Source: Oscillospiraceae bacterium
GTDB taxonomy: Bacteria > Bacillota > Clostridia > Oscillospirales > CAG-272
Assembly (NCBI GenBank): GCA_015064315.1
Contig: SVSL01000008.1
Coordinates: 1-52,373, forward strand
Direction of reading: 5' to 3'
DNA length: 52,373 bases
Both the position numbers and the translations under genes were made by a program. The notes beneath the pieces were generated by a model. The model did no database searches. It had not been told where the DNA came from and was given only the letters and a program-made list of their open reading frames with translations. Positions within the stretch are counted from its first letter, which is position 1, and each line of letters begins with the position of its first letter. Of the stretch, positions 1 to 8,774 are shown one piece after another.

Positions 1-30
1 TCCCCCTCGCCGTCCGCAGACGACGAAATC
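1..30 (-). repeat. End of a three-stem-loop element, cut by the window edge
   Basis: Read on the minus strand these bases carry TTTCGTCGTCTGCGGACGGC followed by GAGG, matching the first stem-loop of the elements at 12668-12842 and 17022-17175. The remainder would lie upstream of the window. Confidence 0.5.
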
Positions 31-33
31 CTC

Positions 34-62
34 TTGACTTTTCTTCTGTTTTGTGCTACAAT
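34..62 (+). promoter_or_regulatory. Sigma-A promoter of the WbsX-like gene
   Basis: TTGACT at 34-39 and TACAAT at 57-62 are separated by 17 bases. The promoter overlaps the longest possible upstream reading frame, which is one reason the gene start is placed downstream at 91. Confidence 0.8.
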
Positions 63-90
63 GAAGAAAACCGTCAAGGGGGATTTTCTT

Positions 91-1206
91 ATGAAAAAAT
101 ATGACATTGCGGCATACGTATGGCCGTCATATACGGGAGACGAGCCGAGAACCAAAATTTTCTGGCCCGAGGGCTACGGCGAGTGGCAGACCTTGAAGGC
201 AATGAAGCCCATGTTCCGGGGACATCAGTGGCCTCGCAAGCCGCTCTGGGGATACGTGAACGAGGCAGATCCTTTTGTCATGGAAATGGAGATCGAGGCA
301 GCGGCAGCCCATGGCGTCAACGTCTTTATTTACGACTGGTACTGGTACGACAACCGCCCCTTTTTGGAGCAATGCCTGAACAACGGCTATCTGAAGGCGA
401 GAAATAACCACAAGGTCAAGTTCTACCTCATGTGGGCAAACCACACCGCCACCTCGATCTGGGACAAGAGAACCGCTGAGATGAACTATCCCATCTGGCA
501 GGGCGAGGTCAATTTTGAGCAGTTCAAGACCGTTGTGGCACGCACCATTCAAAAATATTTCACCCATCCCTCCTACTACAAGATCGACGGAAAGCCTGTG
601 TACATGATCTATGATTTTTACAATCTGATCGCGGGTCTGGGCGGCATCGACAACGCGCGAAAGGCTTTGGAATATTTCCGCGAGGAAACAATCAAGGCAG
701 GATTTGACGGCTTGGAGCTTCAGGTAGCCCTGCGCAGCAGCCACAAGATCAACACCACGGGGATCGATCCCGTCTACGAGGGCGACGCCATTGCCGCCAT
801 CAACGCATTGGGCTTTGACAGCGCAACGCACTATCAGTTTGTACACATGACCGCCACCATGGCAAAGGATTATCTTTCGATTCTTGCGGACGTGAAGAAG
901 GAGCAGGAATTCGTTGCCAAGTCCTTCAAAATGCCCTACTATCCCCATGTTTCGGTGGGATGGGACTCCAATCCCCGATACAATATCTTCCGTGGAAACA
1001 TCTGCACCAACAATACCCCCGAAAACGTGGAGCAGGGCTTCCGCATGGCGAAGGAATACATTGACACCCACAAGGAGCTGAAAGCCCCTCTGATCACGGT
1101 AAACAGCTGGAACGAATGGACCGAGACCAGCTATCTTCAGCCCGACGACCTCTACGGCTACGGATATCTGGAAGCCATTAAAAAGGTGTTTGTTGATGGG
1201 GAGTAA
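91..1206 (+). CDS. Glycoside hydrolase family 99-like (WbsX-type) protein
   Basis: The product is 371 aa. It resembles the WbsX / GH99-like family, alpha/beta-barrel proteins often found with O-antigen or surface-glycan genes and thought to act on mannose-type glycans; the exact reaction is not established. Visible family features are YVWPSYTGDEPRTKIFWPEG near the N-terminus, FIYDWYWYD around residues 79-87, FYLMWANHTA, KPVYMIYDF, and the C-terminal NSWNEWTETSYLQPD starting near residue 338. There is no signal peptide, so it is probably cytoplasmic. The ATG at 91 is chosen because AAGGGGGA (76-83) lies just upstream and because the longer frame from 34 runs through the promoter. It stands alone with its own promoter and terminator; no glycosyltransferase is next to it. 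Family confidence is high, substrate unknown. Confidence 0.85.
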   Translation: MKKYDIAAYVWPSYTGDEPRTKIFWPEGYGEWQTLKAMKPMFRGHQWPRKPLWGYVNEADPFVMEMEIEAAAAHGVNVFIYDWYWYDNRPFLEQCLNNGYLKARNNHKVKFYLMWANHTATSIWDKRTAEMNYPIWQGEVNFEQFKTVVARTIQKYFTHPSYYKIDGKPVYMIYDFYNLIAGLGGIDNARKALEYFREETIKAGFDGLELQVALRSSHKINTTGIDPVYEGDAIAAINALGFDSATHYQFVHMTATMAKDYLSILADVKKEQEFVAKSFKMPYYPHVSVGWDSNPRYNIFRGNICTNNTPENVEQGFRMAKEYIDTHKELKAPLITVNSWNEWTETSYLQPDDLYGYGYLEAIKKVFVDGE

Positions 1207-1230
1207 AAATAAAAAAGAACAAACAAAAAT

Positions 1231-1270
1231 CGGCGTAGCCTTGAAGCAAAAATTCAGGGCTACGCCATCT
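1231..1270 (+). terminator. Terminator of the WbsX-like gene
   Basis: GGCGTAGCC...GGCTACGCC forms a long stem (1233-1266, with inner TTGAA/TTCA pairing) followed by ATCTCTTT. It lies 25 bases after the stop codon. Confidence 0.65.
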
Positions 1271-1285
1271 CTTTGAAATTCCCCC

Positions 1286-1315
1286 GTAGGCGGGCGATTC
1301 GTGAATCGCCCCTAC
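1286..1315. repeat. GTAGGGGCGA-type palindromic repeat, copy 1
   Basis: The bases form GTAGGCGGGCGATTC followed by its near-perfect inverse GTGAATCGCCCCTAC. Related palindromes occur at 16607, 16983, 47513, 51497 and 51549. The 1207-1587 gap holds this repeat, the terminator before it and a second related palindrome, but no gene. Confidence 0.75.
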
Positions 1316-1442
1316 GACCGCAATTGTTCATTTCGTGGTTTTTGCGTTGATGCGGTCGTTATCTTTCAAAAACGGACACAATGCACGCCCCTACATCGGA
1401 ACGAAGATCACACGCCTATTGGAGATAAAAATCGTTTGTTTC

Positions 1443-1470
1443 CGGGGCGTCGAGGACGTCGCCCCCTACA
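1443..1470. repeat. GTAGGGGCGA-type palindromic repeat, variant with GTCGAGGACGTC core
   Basis: GGGGCGTCGAGGACGTCGCC followed by CCCTAC has the same GGGGCG/CGCCCC arms and terminal CTAC as the other copies, but a different palindromic core (GACGTCCTCGACG). The same core type is seen at 16907 and 47513. Confidence 0.65.
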
Positions 1471-1546
1471 ATTTAACATACATAACACGCCGATGCAGCA
1501 CGATAAATCCATCGTTTCGGACGATTCGAAGCGTCCCTATGGGTAA

Positions 1547-1583
1547 CAAAAAAGGCAACTGGCGGCTCGAGGAGCCGCCAGTT
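1547..1583 (-). terminator. Terminator of the cysE-tmk-lipoprotein group
   Basis: AACTGGCGGCTC and GAGCCGCCAGTT form a perfect 12-bp stem with a 3-base loop, followed on the minus strand by GCCTTTTTT. It overlaps the last codons and stop of the lipoprotein gene. Confidence 0.85.
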
Positions 1584-1587
1584 TGGT

Positions 1588-2304
1588 TTATGGCTTATAA
1601 TTTTCGTGCACTTGAACGTAAAAGCAAGCAAGAGGATCACCCTCTCCTTCAAAACTGAATTCCATGGTTTCGGTCACCGTTACGGGAGTTCCGCTCGCTC
1701 TCGTACTCTCATACACCTTTCGGTATTCCAATACGTAAGAATAAACAGACGAGCTTTCTTTTGCAGCTTCGTCATAAAGCAGCGTAACGGTTACCTGTCC
1801 GTTTTGATACAAGCTTTTCTTTTCACCCGATACAAGACCTTCGCGACAATCCTCCGAAAATCCCATTTTCTTACAAATGGTTTCCAACGAATCGCCAAAC
1901 GCAATTTCAAGAGGCAATGTCAAGCCGTCCAAGGGAATCTTGCTGTAAAAAGAGTTGCTACGACTGGCACTGTTGGAATCCTGCGAGTACCAGTACCAAT
2001 TGTTGAAACCAAACATTGTTCCGTTTGCCGAATAGCCACCTCCGCCAAGTCCGTCACCGTGTTCTCCCGGAAGGATCTCGGTGATTTTTTCACCTTGATA
2101 GGAGTATTTCTCCATATTCAAGCGCATATCGCGTTGAGAAAGTCCGGGCACAAGACCTTCATTTACGAAAAATTGAGAAAGCTCCGCCATTGTCTCCTCT
2201 ACGGAAACCGGAACCTCTTCCTTCGGCGGCTCTTTGGTGTTACAGCTTGAAAGAACACACAGACAAAAAGAAAGACCAATCAAAACTGCCAATAATTTTT
2301 TCAT
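1588..2304 (-). CDS. Lipoprotein of unknown function
   Basis: The product is 238 aa with a type II signal peptide: a lysine-start, a hydrophobic stretch, and the lipobox LSSC with the modified cysteine at residue 21. It would be lipidated by Lgt (a copy is at 18131-19114) and anchored outside the membrane. The rest is an acidic, tyrosine- and serine-rich domain without a motif I recognise. The ATG at 2304 has an AAGGAGGA ribosome site 6 bases upstream. It starts 32 bases after tmk ends and no promoter is visible in between, so it is probably cotranscribed with cysE and tmk although no functional link is evident. Unknown function; the lipoprotein call is firm. Confidence 0.8.
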   Translation of the reverse strand: MKKLLAVLIGLSFCLCVLSSCNTKEPPKEEVPVSVEETMAELSQFFVNEGLVPGLSQRDMRLNMEKYSYQGEKITEILPGEHGDGLGGGGYSANGTMFGFNNWYWYSQDSNSASRSNSFYSKIPLDGLTLPLEIAFGDSLETICKKMGFSEDCREGLVSGEKKSLYQNGQVTVTLLYDEAAKESSSVYSYVLEYRKVYESTRASGTPVTVTETMEFSFEGEGDPLACFYVQVHENYKP

Positions 2305-2336
2305 GGTAAAATCCTCCTTGTTTGTTTTATTCTGTG

Positions 2337-2960
2337 TTATTGCAGCAATCCCACGATCTCCTGATGAATTTCCTCAATGCTTCTTGACGCGTCCACGATC
2401 TCGATGCGGTCTCTTTCCTTCAATTCCTCAAACACGCGGTAAAACTGATTGCGTACCCGTGTCAGCTTTTCGTCGGTCTCGTAGATCTCCTTGGTCACTC
2501 GCCCGCCCTCAATGCGAGCCATGCTCTGCTCGGGCGTGAGATCCAGGAAAATACACACGTCGGGCGTGCGGATCTCGGGACAGTTCAGATTCATGTCCCG
2601 CACCCATGTAAAATCGGTGTCACTTCCCTGATACGCCAGAGAAGAATAATAATAGCGGTCACAGATCACGTCAATGCCCTCGGCAAGCATCTTTTCAATG
2701 CCGTGAACCGGGTTGACGTTATGGAAAATACGGTCCAGAACGAACATTGCCGCCAGCTCGCAGGTGGTGCGCTTGGAAACACCTCCAAGAGCGTCTCTGA
2801 GCAGTCCGCCCGAAACCGACTCGGTGGGCTCTGCCGTGCAGTAAACGCGTCTTCCGTCTGCCTGCAGCTTCTGCTTCAAAAGGTCGATCTGCGTGGATTT
2901 TCCCGCGCCGTCAATGCCCTCAAATACGATAAAACGACCTCTGTTATTCATTACTGCCAT
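2337..2960 (-). CDS. tmk: Thymidylate kinase
   Basis: The 207-aa protein phosphorylates dTMP to dTDP in the cytoplasm, an essential step of dTTP synthesis. The P-loop [10 protein letters not shown] is at residues 14-23, LDRIFH at 75-80, and [12 protein letters not shown], the dTMP-binding signature, at 101-112. The LID region around [13 protein letters not shown] lies near residue 155. Length is normal for the family. The ATG at 2960 is preferred: an AAGGAA site lies 9 bases upstream, inside the end of cysE, whereas the second ATG at 2951 would be too far from it. It overlaps cysE by 17 bases, indicating translational coupling. Identification is confident. Confidence 0.95.
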   Translation of the reverse strand: MAVMNNRGRFIVFEGIDGAGKSTQIDLLKQKLQADGRRVYCTAEPTESVSGGLLRDALGGVSKRTTCELAAMFVLDRIFHNVNPVHGIEKMLAEGIDVICDRYYYSSLAYQGSDTDFTWVRDMNLNCPEIRTPDVCIFLDLTPEQSMARIEGGRVTKEIYETDEKLTRVRNQFYRVFEELKERDRIEIVDASRSIEEIHQEIVGLLQ

Positions 2961-3696
2961 TGGTATCCGTTCCTTTTTTCTTTCTTGTGGAGTTCTTCTT
3001 TGCTTGAAGCTCCTCCAAAGCCTTGCTGACCTCGTTCAGCTTTTCATTCAAGCGAGACAGCTCCTGCGCTACGGGGTCGGGAATATGCACTTGGTCAAGG
3101 TCCACCTGCACGCGAACACCGTCCTTTTTTACCACCTTGGCGGGAATGCCCACAGCGGTGCTGTTTTCGGGAACAGCGCGCAATACCACCGCATTGGCGG
3201 CAATTTTGGTGTTGGAGCCGATCTCAACGGGACCCAGCACCTTAGCGCCCGCGCCTACCATGACGTTATCGTGAAGGGTGGGGTGACGCTTGCCTACGTC
3301 CTTGCCCGTACCGCCAAGGGTCACGCCTTGATAGATGGTGCAGTTATCGCCGATCTCGGCGGTCTCACCAATGACAACGCCCATGCCGTGGTCGATGAAA
3401 AATCCCTTGCCGATGGTGGCACCGGGATGGATCTCAATACCTGTCAGCTTTCTGCCCAGCTGGCTGACGGCACGTGCCGCAAAATAATGCTCGTTTTGAT
3501 GAAGCTTATGTGCCACACGGTGCAACAGAATGGCGTGCACGCCCGAATAGAGCAACAACACCTCGGCAGTGCTACGGGCAGCGGGGTCACGTTCACGAAC
3601 GGTCTCCACGATCTCCTTGACCTCGTCCTTCCACTCGATTGCTGATTTTACAAATTGATTCTCCGCGATCATTTGCAACAAGCTGCTTTTTTCCAC
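2944..3696 (-). CDS. cysE: Serine O-acetyltransferase
   Basis: The 250-aa enzyme transfers acetyl from acetyl-CoA to L-serine, giving O-acetylserine for cysteine synthesis. An N-terminal helical domain (about 1-85) is followed by a left-handed beta-helix of hexapeptide repeats from [20 protein letters not shown] (residues 89-108) to about 190. H103 in DHGMG and H138 in KRHPT are the expected catalytic and substrate-binding histidines. After the helix comes a charged, probably coiled-coil tail of about 50 residues ending in a lysine-rich stretch, longer than in many relatives. The start is placed at a GTG (3696) because GGAGG lies 8 bases upstream; the in-frame TTG at 3711 overlaps that site. 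First gene of a cysE-tmk-lipoprotein unit. No cysK or riboswitch is nearby. Confidence 0.92.
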   Translation of the reverse strand: MEKSSLLQMIAENQFVKSAIEWKDEVKEIVETVRERDPAARSTAEVLLLYSGVHAILLHRVAHKLHQNEHYFAARAVSQLGRKLTGIEIHPGATIGKGFFIDHGMGVVIGETAEIGDNCTIYQGVTLGGTGKDVGKRHPTLHDNVMVGAGAKVLGPVEIGSNTKIAANAVVLRAVPENSTAVGIPAKVVKKDGVRVQVDLDQVHIPDPVAQELSRLNEKLNEVSKALEELQAKKNSTRKKKGTDTNGSNE

Positions 3697-3746
3697 AATC
3701 GCATCCTCCAATCATTTTTCGATGAATATAGAACTCTCTATTTTAT

Positions 3747-3775
3747 ATTATACACGATTCGGTTTGATTTGTAAA
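3747..3775 (-). promoter_or_regulatory. Promoter of the cysE unit
   Basis: On the minus strand TTTACA (3775-3770) and TATAAT (3752-3747) are 17 bases apart, about 50 bases before the GTG start of cysE. Confidence 0.75.
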
Positions 3776-3853
3776 TAGGTTTTGAGAATCTTCTGAAAAG
3801 TTTTACGCACCGCGCCCGCGCAGCACAACATACCAAACGAAAAGAGGCGTCGC

Positions 3854-3926
3854 TTTAGAGCTATTCTCTAAAGGACAGTTTTGCAAGAATACGGTATATC
3901 TCGAAAGAGGTATGCCGTATTTTGCG
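3854..3926. repeat. Two adjacent perfect hairpins
   Basis: CTTTAGAG-CTATT-CTCTAAAG (3854-3874) is a perfect 8-bp stem. It is followed by GCAAGAATACGGTATA...TATGCCGTATTTTGC (3884-3926), an 11-bp stem with one mismatch. The 3697-4265 gap contains these, the cysE promoter and a composite repeat, and no gene I can support. Confidence 0.55.
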
Positions 3927-3983
3927 TTTGTGAACACAAAAGCAGTGCTTGTCAGGAAAATTGACAAGTCATAGATGAACAAA

Positions 3984-4114
3984 AAAGGCTCCCTTATGTA
4001 AAGGGAACTGACGCCGAAGGCGGCTGAGGGATTGTTTTTTCGTAAATCTAACATTTTACAATCCCTCCGTCACGCTCCGCGTGCCACCTCCCTTTACACA
4101 AGGGAAGCTCTTTT
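3984..4114. repeat. Composite two-stem repeat element, tail-to-tail form (copy A)
   Basis: Each end is a half unit: stem 1 CTCCCTTATGTAAAGGGA (left) or CTCCCTTTACACAAGGGAAG (right), then a GC-rich stem 2 (GCCGAAGGCGGC or CACGCTCCGCGTG), then GAGGGATTG. The two halves are inverted with stem 1 outermost and the GAGGGATTG tails facing each other across an AT-rich centre. It is about 131 bp, does not encode a protein, and is closely matched by copy D at 49809-49942. MITE-like by structure; mobility is inference. Confidence 0.8.
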
Positions 4115-4265
4115 CGCTATCCGATAGGTATACAAAGAGGACAGAGAGTGTCAAGCATCCTCTGCCCTCCTGTCGGTAGGTAATATATTCTATTGGATTT
4201 CAAAAACATCCTTAAGAGTACGCGCCATTTGCAACGCCTCTTGCATTTTTTGCTTTGGATGGAAA

Positions 4266-7200
4266 TTATGCCTCGGAATCCCCGGCGGGAATGCCTGCCG
4301 CCAGCTTCTTAACGATGCCTGCCTCAACCAGCTCTTCGGTGGTCTGATAAGCAATGCGGTAGTCCACGTCCTCGGCGTTTGCACGCTTGGGAAGCTCCAT
4401 CTTTTCTGCGCACATCTTATCGATGAGCTCCAGAGCATACTTGAACTTGCGGTCGCCCTTGATCTTGAGCAGAACGGGAACCGACGCATACTTCTTCTTG
4501 GAGGAAACGTCCTCAATGCCGTACTTGGTGTCAGCCAGCTCAGCGGGATCAAGTGCCAGATAGAGATACAGGGTCTTGGTCTTTGCATTCATCTTAGCCA
4601 GATGATTTCTGCCCTTGTTGAACGCCTCGTAGTTCCAGCTGATGCGTCCCTTTACACCCTTGTAGGAAAGAAGTGCATTCTTCAGAATGGAATAGTAATC
4701 CTGAACGCGGCCCTGAGACTGTGCCAAGCGGGATTGATAGCTTCTGCGATAGCGGTAAGCGATCTGAATCTCGCCCTTCTTTTCCTTCTCCAGAAGTGCT
4801 GCATAGCCCTCGGGATCGTCCTTGATATCAATGAAATCCAGTCCGCTGAAATTGAAGCCGCCAAAGCCTTCCTCAACGTCGTCATCATCGTCATTGTCGT
4901 CTTCGGCTTCCTCTTCAGCTTCCTTTTCTGCAACCTCGGCAAAAGCAACTACGGTGCGCTCTTCCTCGGACTGCTTCTTTTCTTCAGATTGTTGTTTTTT
5001 TTGGTCAGCCGTTTCGGCAAAGGACGCTACCGTGCGTTCTTCCTCGGCAGCCTGCTTCTTTTCTTCAGGTTGTTTTTTCCCCTCAGCCGTCTCGGCAAAG
5101 GACTCTACAGTGCGCTCCTCCTCAGCCTGCTCCTCCTCAGCCTGCTCCTCCTCAGCCTGCTCCTCTTCAGCCTGCTCCTCCTGCAGAGCAACTGCGTCGG
5201 TAGCATCGGCAGAATCGTTCAGTGCCTCTTCCTTGGCGGAAGCAACCGCTTGCTCAACCTCTGCCTCGTCTGCCTTGGCCTCTTCTTCAGCCTCGGGCTC
5301 AACCTCGGGAGCAATCTCCTCTGCGGTCTGCTCAGCCAGCTCCTCGGTAACCGTGTTATCCTCGTTTGCGATCTCTTCGCTGATCTCCTCTACAACCTCT
5401 TCTACGGTTTCTTCGGTGACCTCTTCTACCGTCTCGGGCTCAGCCTCAGGCGCGGGCTCGGCTTCCGGCTCAACCTCGGGCTCAAGCTCCTCGGCAACCT
5501 CCTGGGCGGTTTCCTCCAGCATAGCCTCTACAGCCTCTTCATCAGCCTCCTCCTCGCGCTCCGCAAGCAGAGCGGCAGCGGCACGGTTGCGACGCTGGAT
5601 CATACCAACGAAGAACAGAAGTACCAGAAGAGCAAGAATCAACAGAATAATGATTGCAATACCGGGTGCCGTCAGCCAGAAGCTGGTGACGTGCGCGGGA
5701 GCAACCACGAAGATCCATTCGCCGTCACCGGAAAGACCGGTAACCTCGAAATAACCCTGGCTCAGCATAACCTTTCTGCCGTCGCCGTTTGCCTTTACCA
5801 TGGTGCCCTGAACGGGATCGTAGAGGTAAAGATCGTCAACAGTAGGAAGAACACCGTTGTTGATCAGATCATTGTGGATTGCGATCTTAATGCTGTATGC
5901 AGCATCACCGGAGCCCTCAATGGTTACGGAGTATGCCTTGTAATTGGGGAAGTCCTTAACGGCCTTCTTGGAAATTTCGGGAATTGCAGAGCTTGCAGTC
6001 AGACCGGCGGGAATGCCGTTCTTGCCGCTTACGATCACGGAATACGAGCCGCCGTCTCCGCGAGCGTTTACGGAAGCTCTGTTAATGGTAAGGGTTGCCT
6101 TCAGCTCGGTAACAACGTTGCCGTTAGCATCCACAAAGGAAAGTCCGGTACCCGTGGGCAGGGTTGCCACAACGGAGTAGGTGCCGTACACGCTGGTTCC
6201 CACAAAAGGCTTACCGTTTACGGTATAAACGATTTGGTCGCGGATCTCGTGAGGCAGATCGCCAATCACGGAAAGCATGTAAGAGGTGGGATTTTCCGCA
6301 GTTGCCAGATCACCGATAAAGATAGCGGAGTTCATGGAAACCTGATACTGAACAAGATCAATGCGAACCGTCTTGATGGTAACGTCAATAGCCTTGGAGA
6401 ACACAAAGTTGGAATTCATAACGTCCACGCGGATCTGGAATTCTCCAACCTTGGTTGCGTAGTCTGCAGGGTATTCTACCTTGAGCAGATACTTTTCACC
6501 GTTGGCAGCCACACCAAAGATCTCCAGCGCCTTTGCCTCGGCGCTGCCGAAGGGGAACACGTAAGACTCAGCCCACTCGATGGACTCGATGGTAATGGGA
6601 TTTACGGTAACGCTGACGGTCAGATCGTCAACGATGTAGTTGTCGCCAAAGGACATGGGAACCTGAACCACATAGGGCTTGGTTGCGTCTGCATTCTTAG
6701 CCTGCAGAATCAAAACGCCCTCGGGAACAACGTCCTTGTCTGCGTCAAGCAGACCGTTGATCTTGGGAAGCGCAAAGGGAACGCTGTACTCAACCGCGCT
6801 GGGCTGGTAAGCAACGGAGGTGGAAACCTCGGTGGTATCCCATGTCAGCTTCTTGGGCAGAATCTGTGCAGGAACGGAAAACTCTCGCTTTGCAAGCGAG
6901 TATTTGTCAGCATCCGCACCGGTGAGCGTCACGGTAACCGTAAAGCGCTGCTTAGCGGGATCGCTTTCCACGTTCTTGGAGGGGAAAGCGGCGGAAACCT
7001 CGATCTTTACGTCGTCACCCTCGGCAATTCCCAGCTGGGCATTGGTTTTGTTCAGCGCAACGGGAACGTCGGCAGTGCCGTCATAGACCTTTTGATACAT
7101 ACCGTCGCTGTTCTGGCTCAAGCCAATGGTCAGCTCATTCACGCCGATCTCAATGGTCTTGGGAGCGCCCGTGGAGTCATTCTCGGCAGCAACGGCAACC

Positions 7201-7289
7201 GTGAATGCGCAGGCAAGCACTGCCAGCATTGCCAAAACAATGGCGAGCATGGAAAGCTTGCTTCTTCTGTTCGTGTTCTGAATTTTCAT
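4266..7289 (-). CDS. Large membrane-anchored protein with extracellular beta-rich region, acidic repeat linker and conserved cytoplasmic domain
   Basis: The 1007-aa protein begins with a signal peptide (hydrophobic residues about 14-34, cleavage probably after AVA). Residues about 35-530 are beta-rich, with repeated phrases such as VTVTLTGADADKY, VTVNPI and TLTINRASV that recall MBG/Ig-like surface domains. One membrane segment follows at about 537-562 (WLTAPGIAIIILLILALLVL), then RRNR, consistent with a cytoplasmic C-side. Residues about 574-810 are extremely rich in Glu, Ala and Val, including a 15-bp DNA repeat giving EEEQA units and three copies of ERTV(E/A)(S/A)FAE. The C-terminal 170 residues (from GEIQIAYRYRRSYQSRL) form a basic domain that I recall as common and unnamed in Clostridia proteins. 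The ATG has AAGGAAGGG upstream. Function unknown; topology fairly confident. Confidence 0.75.
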   Translation of the reverse strand: MKIQNTNRRSKLSMLAIVLAMLAVLACAFTVAVAAENDSTGAPKTIEIGVNELTIGLSQNSDGMYQKVYDGTADVPVALNKTNAQLGIAEGDDVKIEVSAAFPSKNVESDPAKQRFTVTVTLTGADADKYSLAKREFSVPAQILPKKLTWDTTEVSTSVAYQPSAVEYSVPFALPKINGLLDADKDVVPEGVLILQAKNADATKPYVVQVPMSFGDNYIVDDLTVSVTVNPITIESIEWAESYVFPFGSAEAKALEIFGVAANGEKYLLKVEYPADYATKVGEFQIRVDVMNSNFVFSKAIDVTIKTVRIDLVQYQVSMNSAIFIGDLATAENPTSYMLSVIGDLPHEIRDQIVYTVNGKPFVGTSVYGTYSVVATLPTGTGLSFVDANGNVVTELKATLTINRASVNARGDGGSYSVIVSGKNGIPAGLTASSAIPEISKKAVKDFPNYKAYSVTIEGSGDAAYSIKIAIHNDLINNGVLPTVDDLYLYDPVQGTMVKANGDGRKVMLSQGYFEVTGLSGDGEWIFVVAPAHVTSFWLTAPGIAIIILLILALLVLLFFVGMIQRRNRAAAALLAEREEEADEEAVEAMLEETAQEVAEELEPEVEPEAEPAPEAEPETVEEVTEETVEEVVEEISEEIANEDNTVTEELAEQTAEEIAPEVEPEAEEEAKADEAEVEQAVASAKEEALNDSADATDAVALQEEQAEEEQAEEEQAEEEQAEEERTVESFAETAEGKKQPEEKKQAAEEERTVASFAETADQKKQQSEEKKQSEEERTVVAFAEVAEKEAEEEAEDDNDDDDDVEEGFGGFNFSGLDFIDIKDDPEGYAALLEKEKKGEIQIAYRYRRSYQSRLAQSQGRVQDYYSILKNALLSYKGVKGRISWNYEAFNKGRNHLAKMNAKTKTLYLYLALDPAELADTKYGIEDVSSKKKYASVPVLLKIKGDRKFKYALELIDKMCAEKMELPKRANAEDVDYRIAYQTTEELVEAGIVKKLAAGIPAGDSEA
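5113..5187. repeat. 15-bp coding tandem repeat in the acidic linker
   Basis: The unit TCCTCCTCAGCCTGC is repeated about five times with a single T variant. It encodes the EEEQA repeats of the 1007-aa protein, so it probably changes in copy number by slippage without breaking the frame. Confidence 0.85.
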
Positions 7290-7378
7290 TACACATCAAC
7301 CCTTCCTTACGAATTTTTCAGGCTTTTCAACGCATTCTCTCCCTCGCGCGAGGGAATCAAGAGAATACGACCTGCTTT

Positions 7379-7407
7379 ATTATATCATATTCAAAAAGCG
7401 ATGTCAA
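7379..7407 (-). promoter_or_regulatory. Promoter of the 1007-aa protein gene
   Basis: On the minus strand TTGACA (7407-7402) and TATAAT (7384-7379) with a 17-base spacer, about 90 bases before the start codon. Confidence 0.85.
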
Positions 7408-7459
7408 TAGAAAAACCTGCTTTTTCGCGAAGGTTTTGTAAATTTTTTTCGCAAATTTC

Positions 7460-7699
7460 CACCACAGGTGGCGTTTTACTGCCCTTTTAGAGGTGCTTTT
7501 GACGCAGTGCAGTGTCTCGGGACGTCAAAAAAAGCACCACGTCCCTGCAAATCGGCATTTTGCCCCTCGAAAAAACGCATACGTATTGCAAAATTGAAAA
7601 AAACAACCGATTTTTTCAAAATTTGCACACCTGTGGTGTTTTTTTGAGATGTCCGAAAAAGCCAAGCCTTCAAAAACGCATCAACGGGGTGCGTTTTTG
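7460..7699. repeat. Cluster of inverted repeats between two minus-strand genes
   Basis: CACCACAGGTG (7460-7470) is inverted at 7628-7638. Between them GGTGCTTTTGACG (7492-7504) pairs with CGTCAAAAAAAGCACC (7523-7538). AAAAACGCA...GTGCGTTTTT forms a further stem at about 7672-7699. No gene is supported in 7290-7784; short frames here lack family signals and overlap these structures. Confidence 0.55.
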
Positions 7700-7707
7700 C
7701 CAACCGA

Positions 7708-7768
7708 AAAAAAGAATCAAAAAGCGGCTGAATCCGCTTTTAAAAAGAACCGAATTCAGCCGTTTTTT
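7708..7768 (-). terminator. Terminator of the 281-aa membrane protein gene
   Basis: On the minus strand CGGCTGAATTCGG...CGGATTCAGCCG forms a stem (7725-7762) followed by CTTTTTGATTCTTTTTTT, just after the stop codon at 7785. T runs on both strands may let it work both ways. Confidence 0.75.
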
Positions 7769-7784
7769 ATCAAAATCAAAAAAA

Positions 7785-8630
7785 TTACTTTTGAGGAGCT
7801 CCCTCTTCCAGAATGATCTTCATAGCAGAAAAGCCCATCTTGCACTTGAAGGTATAGCTCTTATTGTCGTATCCTGCGGGGATCTGCACCACGTTACTGG
7901 TGGAAGCGCCCTGCGCCAGAATGAAGAGCTCAGCCTCTCTTCCGTCAATCTGAACCGACTTGGTCTCGCCGTTCTTGAGCGACTCAACCTCCTTGCCGTT
8001 CACAAAGATCTGCATTTTCAAGGCACAGCCTACAAAGGATTTTGCTCTTGTAACGGTAAGCATTCTGGTCACCGTGGACTTTTCATCAAAGTCCTCGGTT
8101 GCCGCGGGATTGTAGTCCAGCTCGGTAGCAGGCACTTCAGCGACTTCCATTTCCTTTTCATCCTTGTTCACGCGCAAGCCGTATTTGACACCCAGCGCAA
8201 GGGATACGAGCACCCACACGCGAACCAGCGCGTCCAGTATTGTGGAAAGCTCTCCGACCGACACGTACAGGATAAACTCGCTCAAAAAGCAAGCGGAGTC
8301 AATGGAAAACAGCACCAGCGCGCCGATCATCCAGCCCACGTGCTTTTTGGAAAACAGGAAGCACAGAAAATAGGGGATCACCGTGATAAAGCCGATGAAG
8401 CCGTAGAGAATGGGAAAGATCACGTCGCCGGTGTCCATATACAGGATGGCTCCCTTGACTCCCAAAAACTTTGTGATGTAAGAGGAAAACAGGTAGTAAC
8501 GGTCGATGGCAACGATGGAAAACAGATTGATCAGCGAAAGAATGACCACCGTCAACAGCGCGTAGCGACCCTGATCGTATCGGTTTTTATTTTGCAGGAA
8601 GGATACAGGGGTTGGTTTGTTTTGATTCAT
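7785..8630 (-). CDS. Small polytopic membrane protein with C-terminal soluble domain
   Basis: The 281-aa protein has about four membrane segments in its first 165 residues (for example YALLTVVILSLINLFSIVAI, VIFPILYGFIGFITVIPYF and WMIGALVLFSIDSACFL). A charged linker (KDEKEMEVAEVPATELDYNP) leads to a beta-rich domain of about 100 residues containing RAKSFVGCALKMQIFVNGKE and SLKNGE. That pattern resembles small DUF2846-like beta-sandwich domains, but I am not sure of the family. The ATG at 8630 is chosen because AAGGAGA lies 7 bases upstream; the longer frame from 8663 begins inside the leader. It has its own promoter and terminator. Function unknown. Confidence 0.7.
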   Translation of the reverse strand: MNQNKPTPVSFLQNKNRYDQGRYALLTVVILSLINLFSIVAIDRYYLFSSYITKFLGVKGAILYMDTGDVIFPILYGFIGFITVIPYFLCFLFSKKHVGWMIGALVLFSIDSACFLSEFILYVSVGELSTILDALVRVWVLVSLALGVKYGLRVNKDEKEMEVAEVPATELDYNPAATEDFDEKSTVTRMLTVTRAKSFVGCALKMQIFVNGKEVESLKNGETKSVQIDGREAELFILAQGASTSNVVQIPAGYDNKSYTFKCKMGFSAMKIILEEGAPQK

Positions 8631-8680
8631 TGGAGGCTCTCCTTTTTTACGGTTGATATGCAACGTATCATTGCATAAAT

Positions 8681-8709
8681 ATTATAACATAATATTACAA
8701 TGTTGTCAA
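8681..8709 (-). promoter_or_regulatory. Promoter of the 281-aa membrane protein gene
   Basis: TTGACA (8709-8704) and TATAAT (8686-8681), 17 bases apart on the minus strand. The leader contains a small TGCAA...TTGCA hairpin. Confidence 0.85.
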
Positions 8710-8774
8710 TAGAAGGAGAAGAAAAAGATAAAAGAACCCAAAAACGAGTTTTATCTTATAAAAGCGGTCAACCA

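Noticed and set aside
3711..3711. TTG start for cysE at 3711
   Set aside because: It overlaps the GGAGG ribosome site that correctly serves the GTG at 3696.
3803..4054. 83-residue frame on the minus strand
   Set aside because: It overlaps hairpins and the composite repeat; no start signal or conserved feature.
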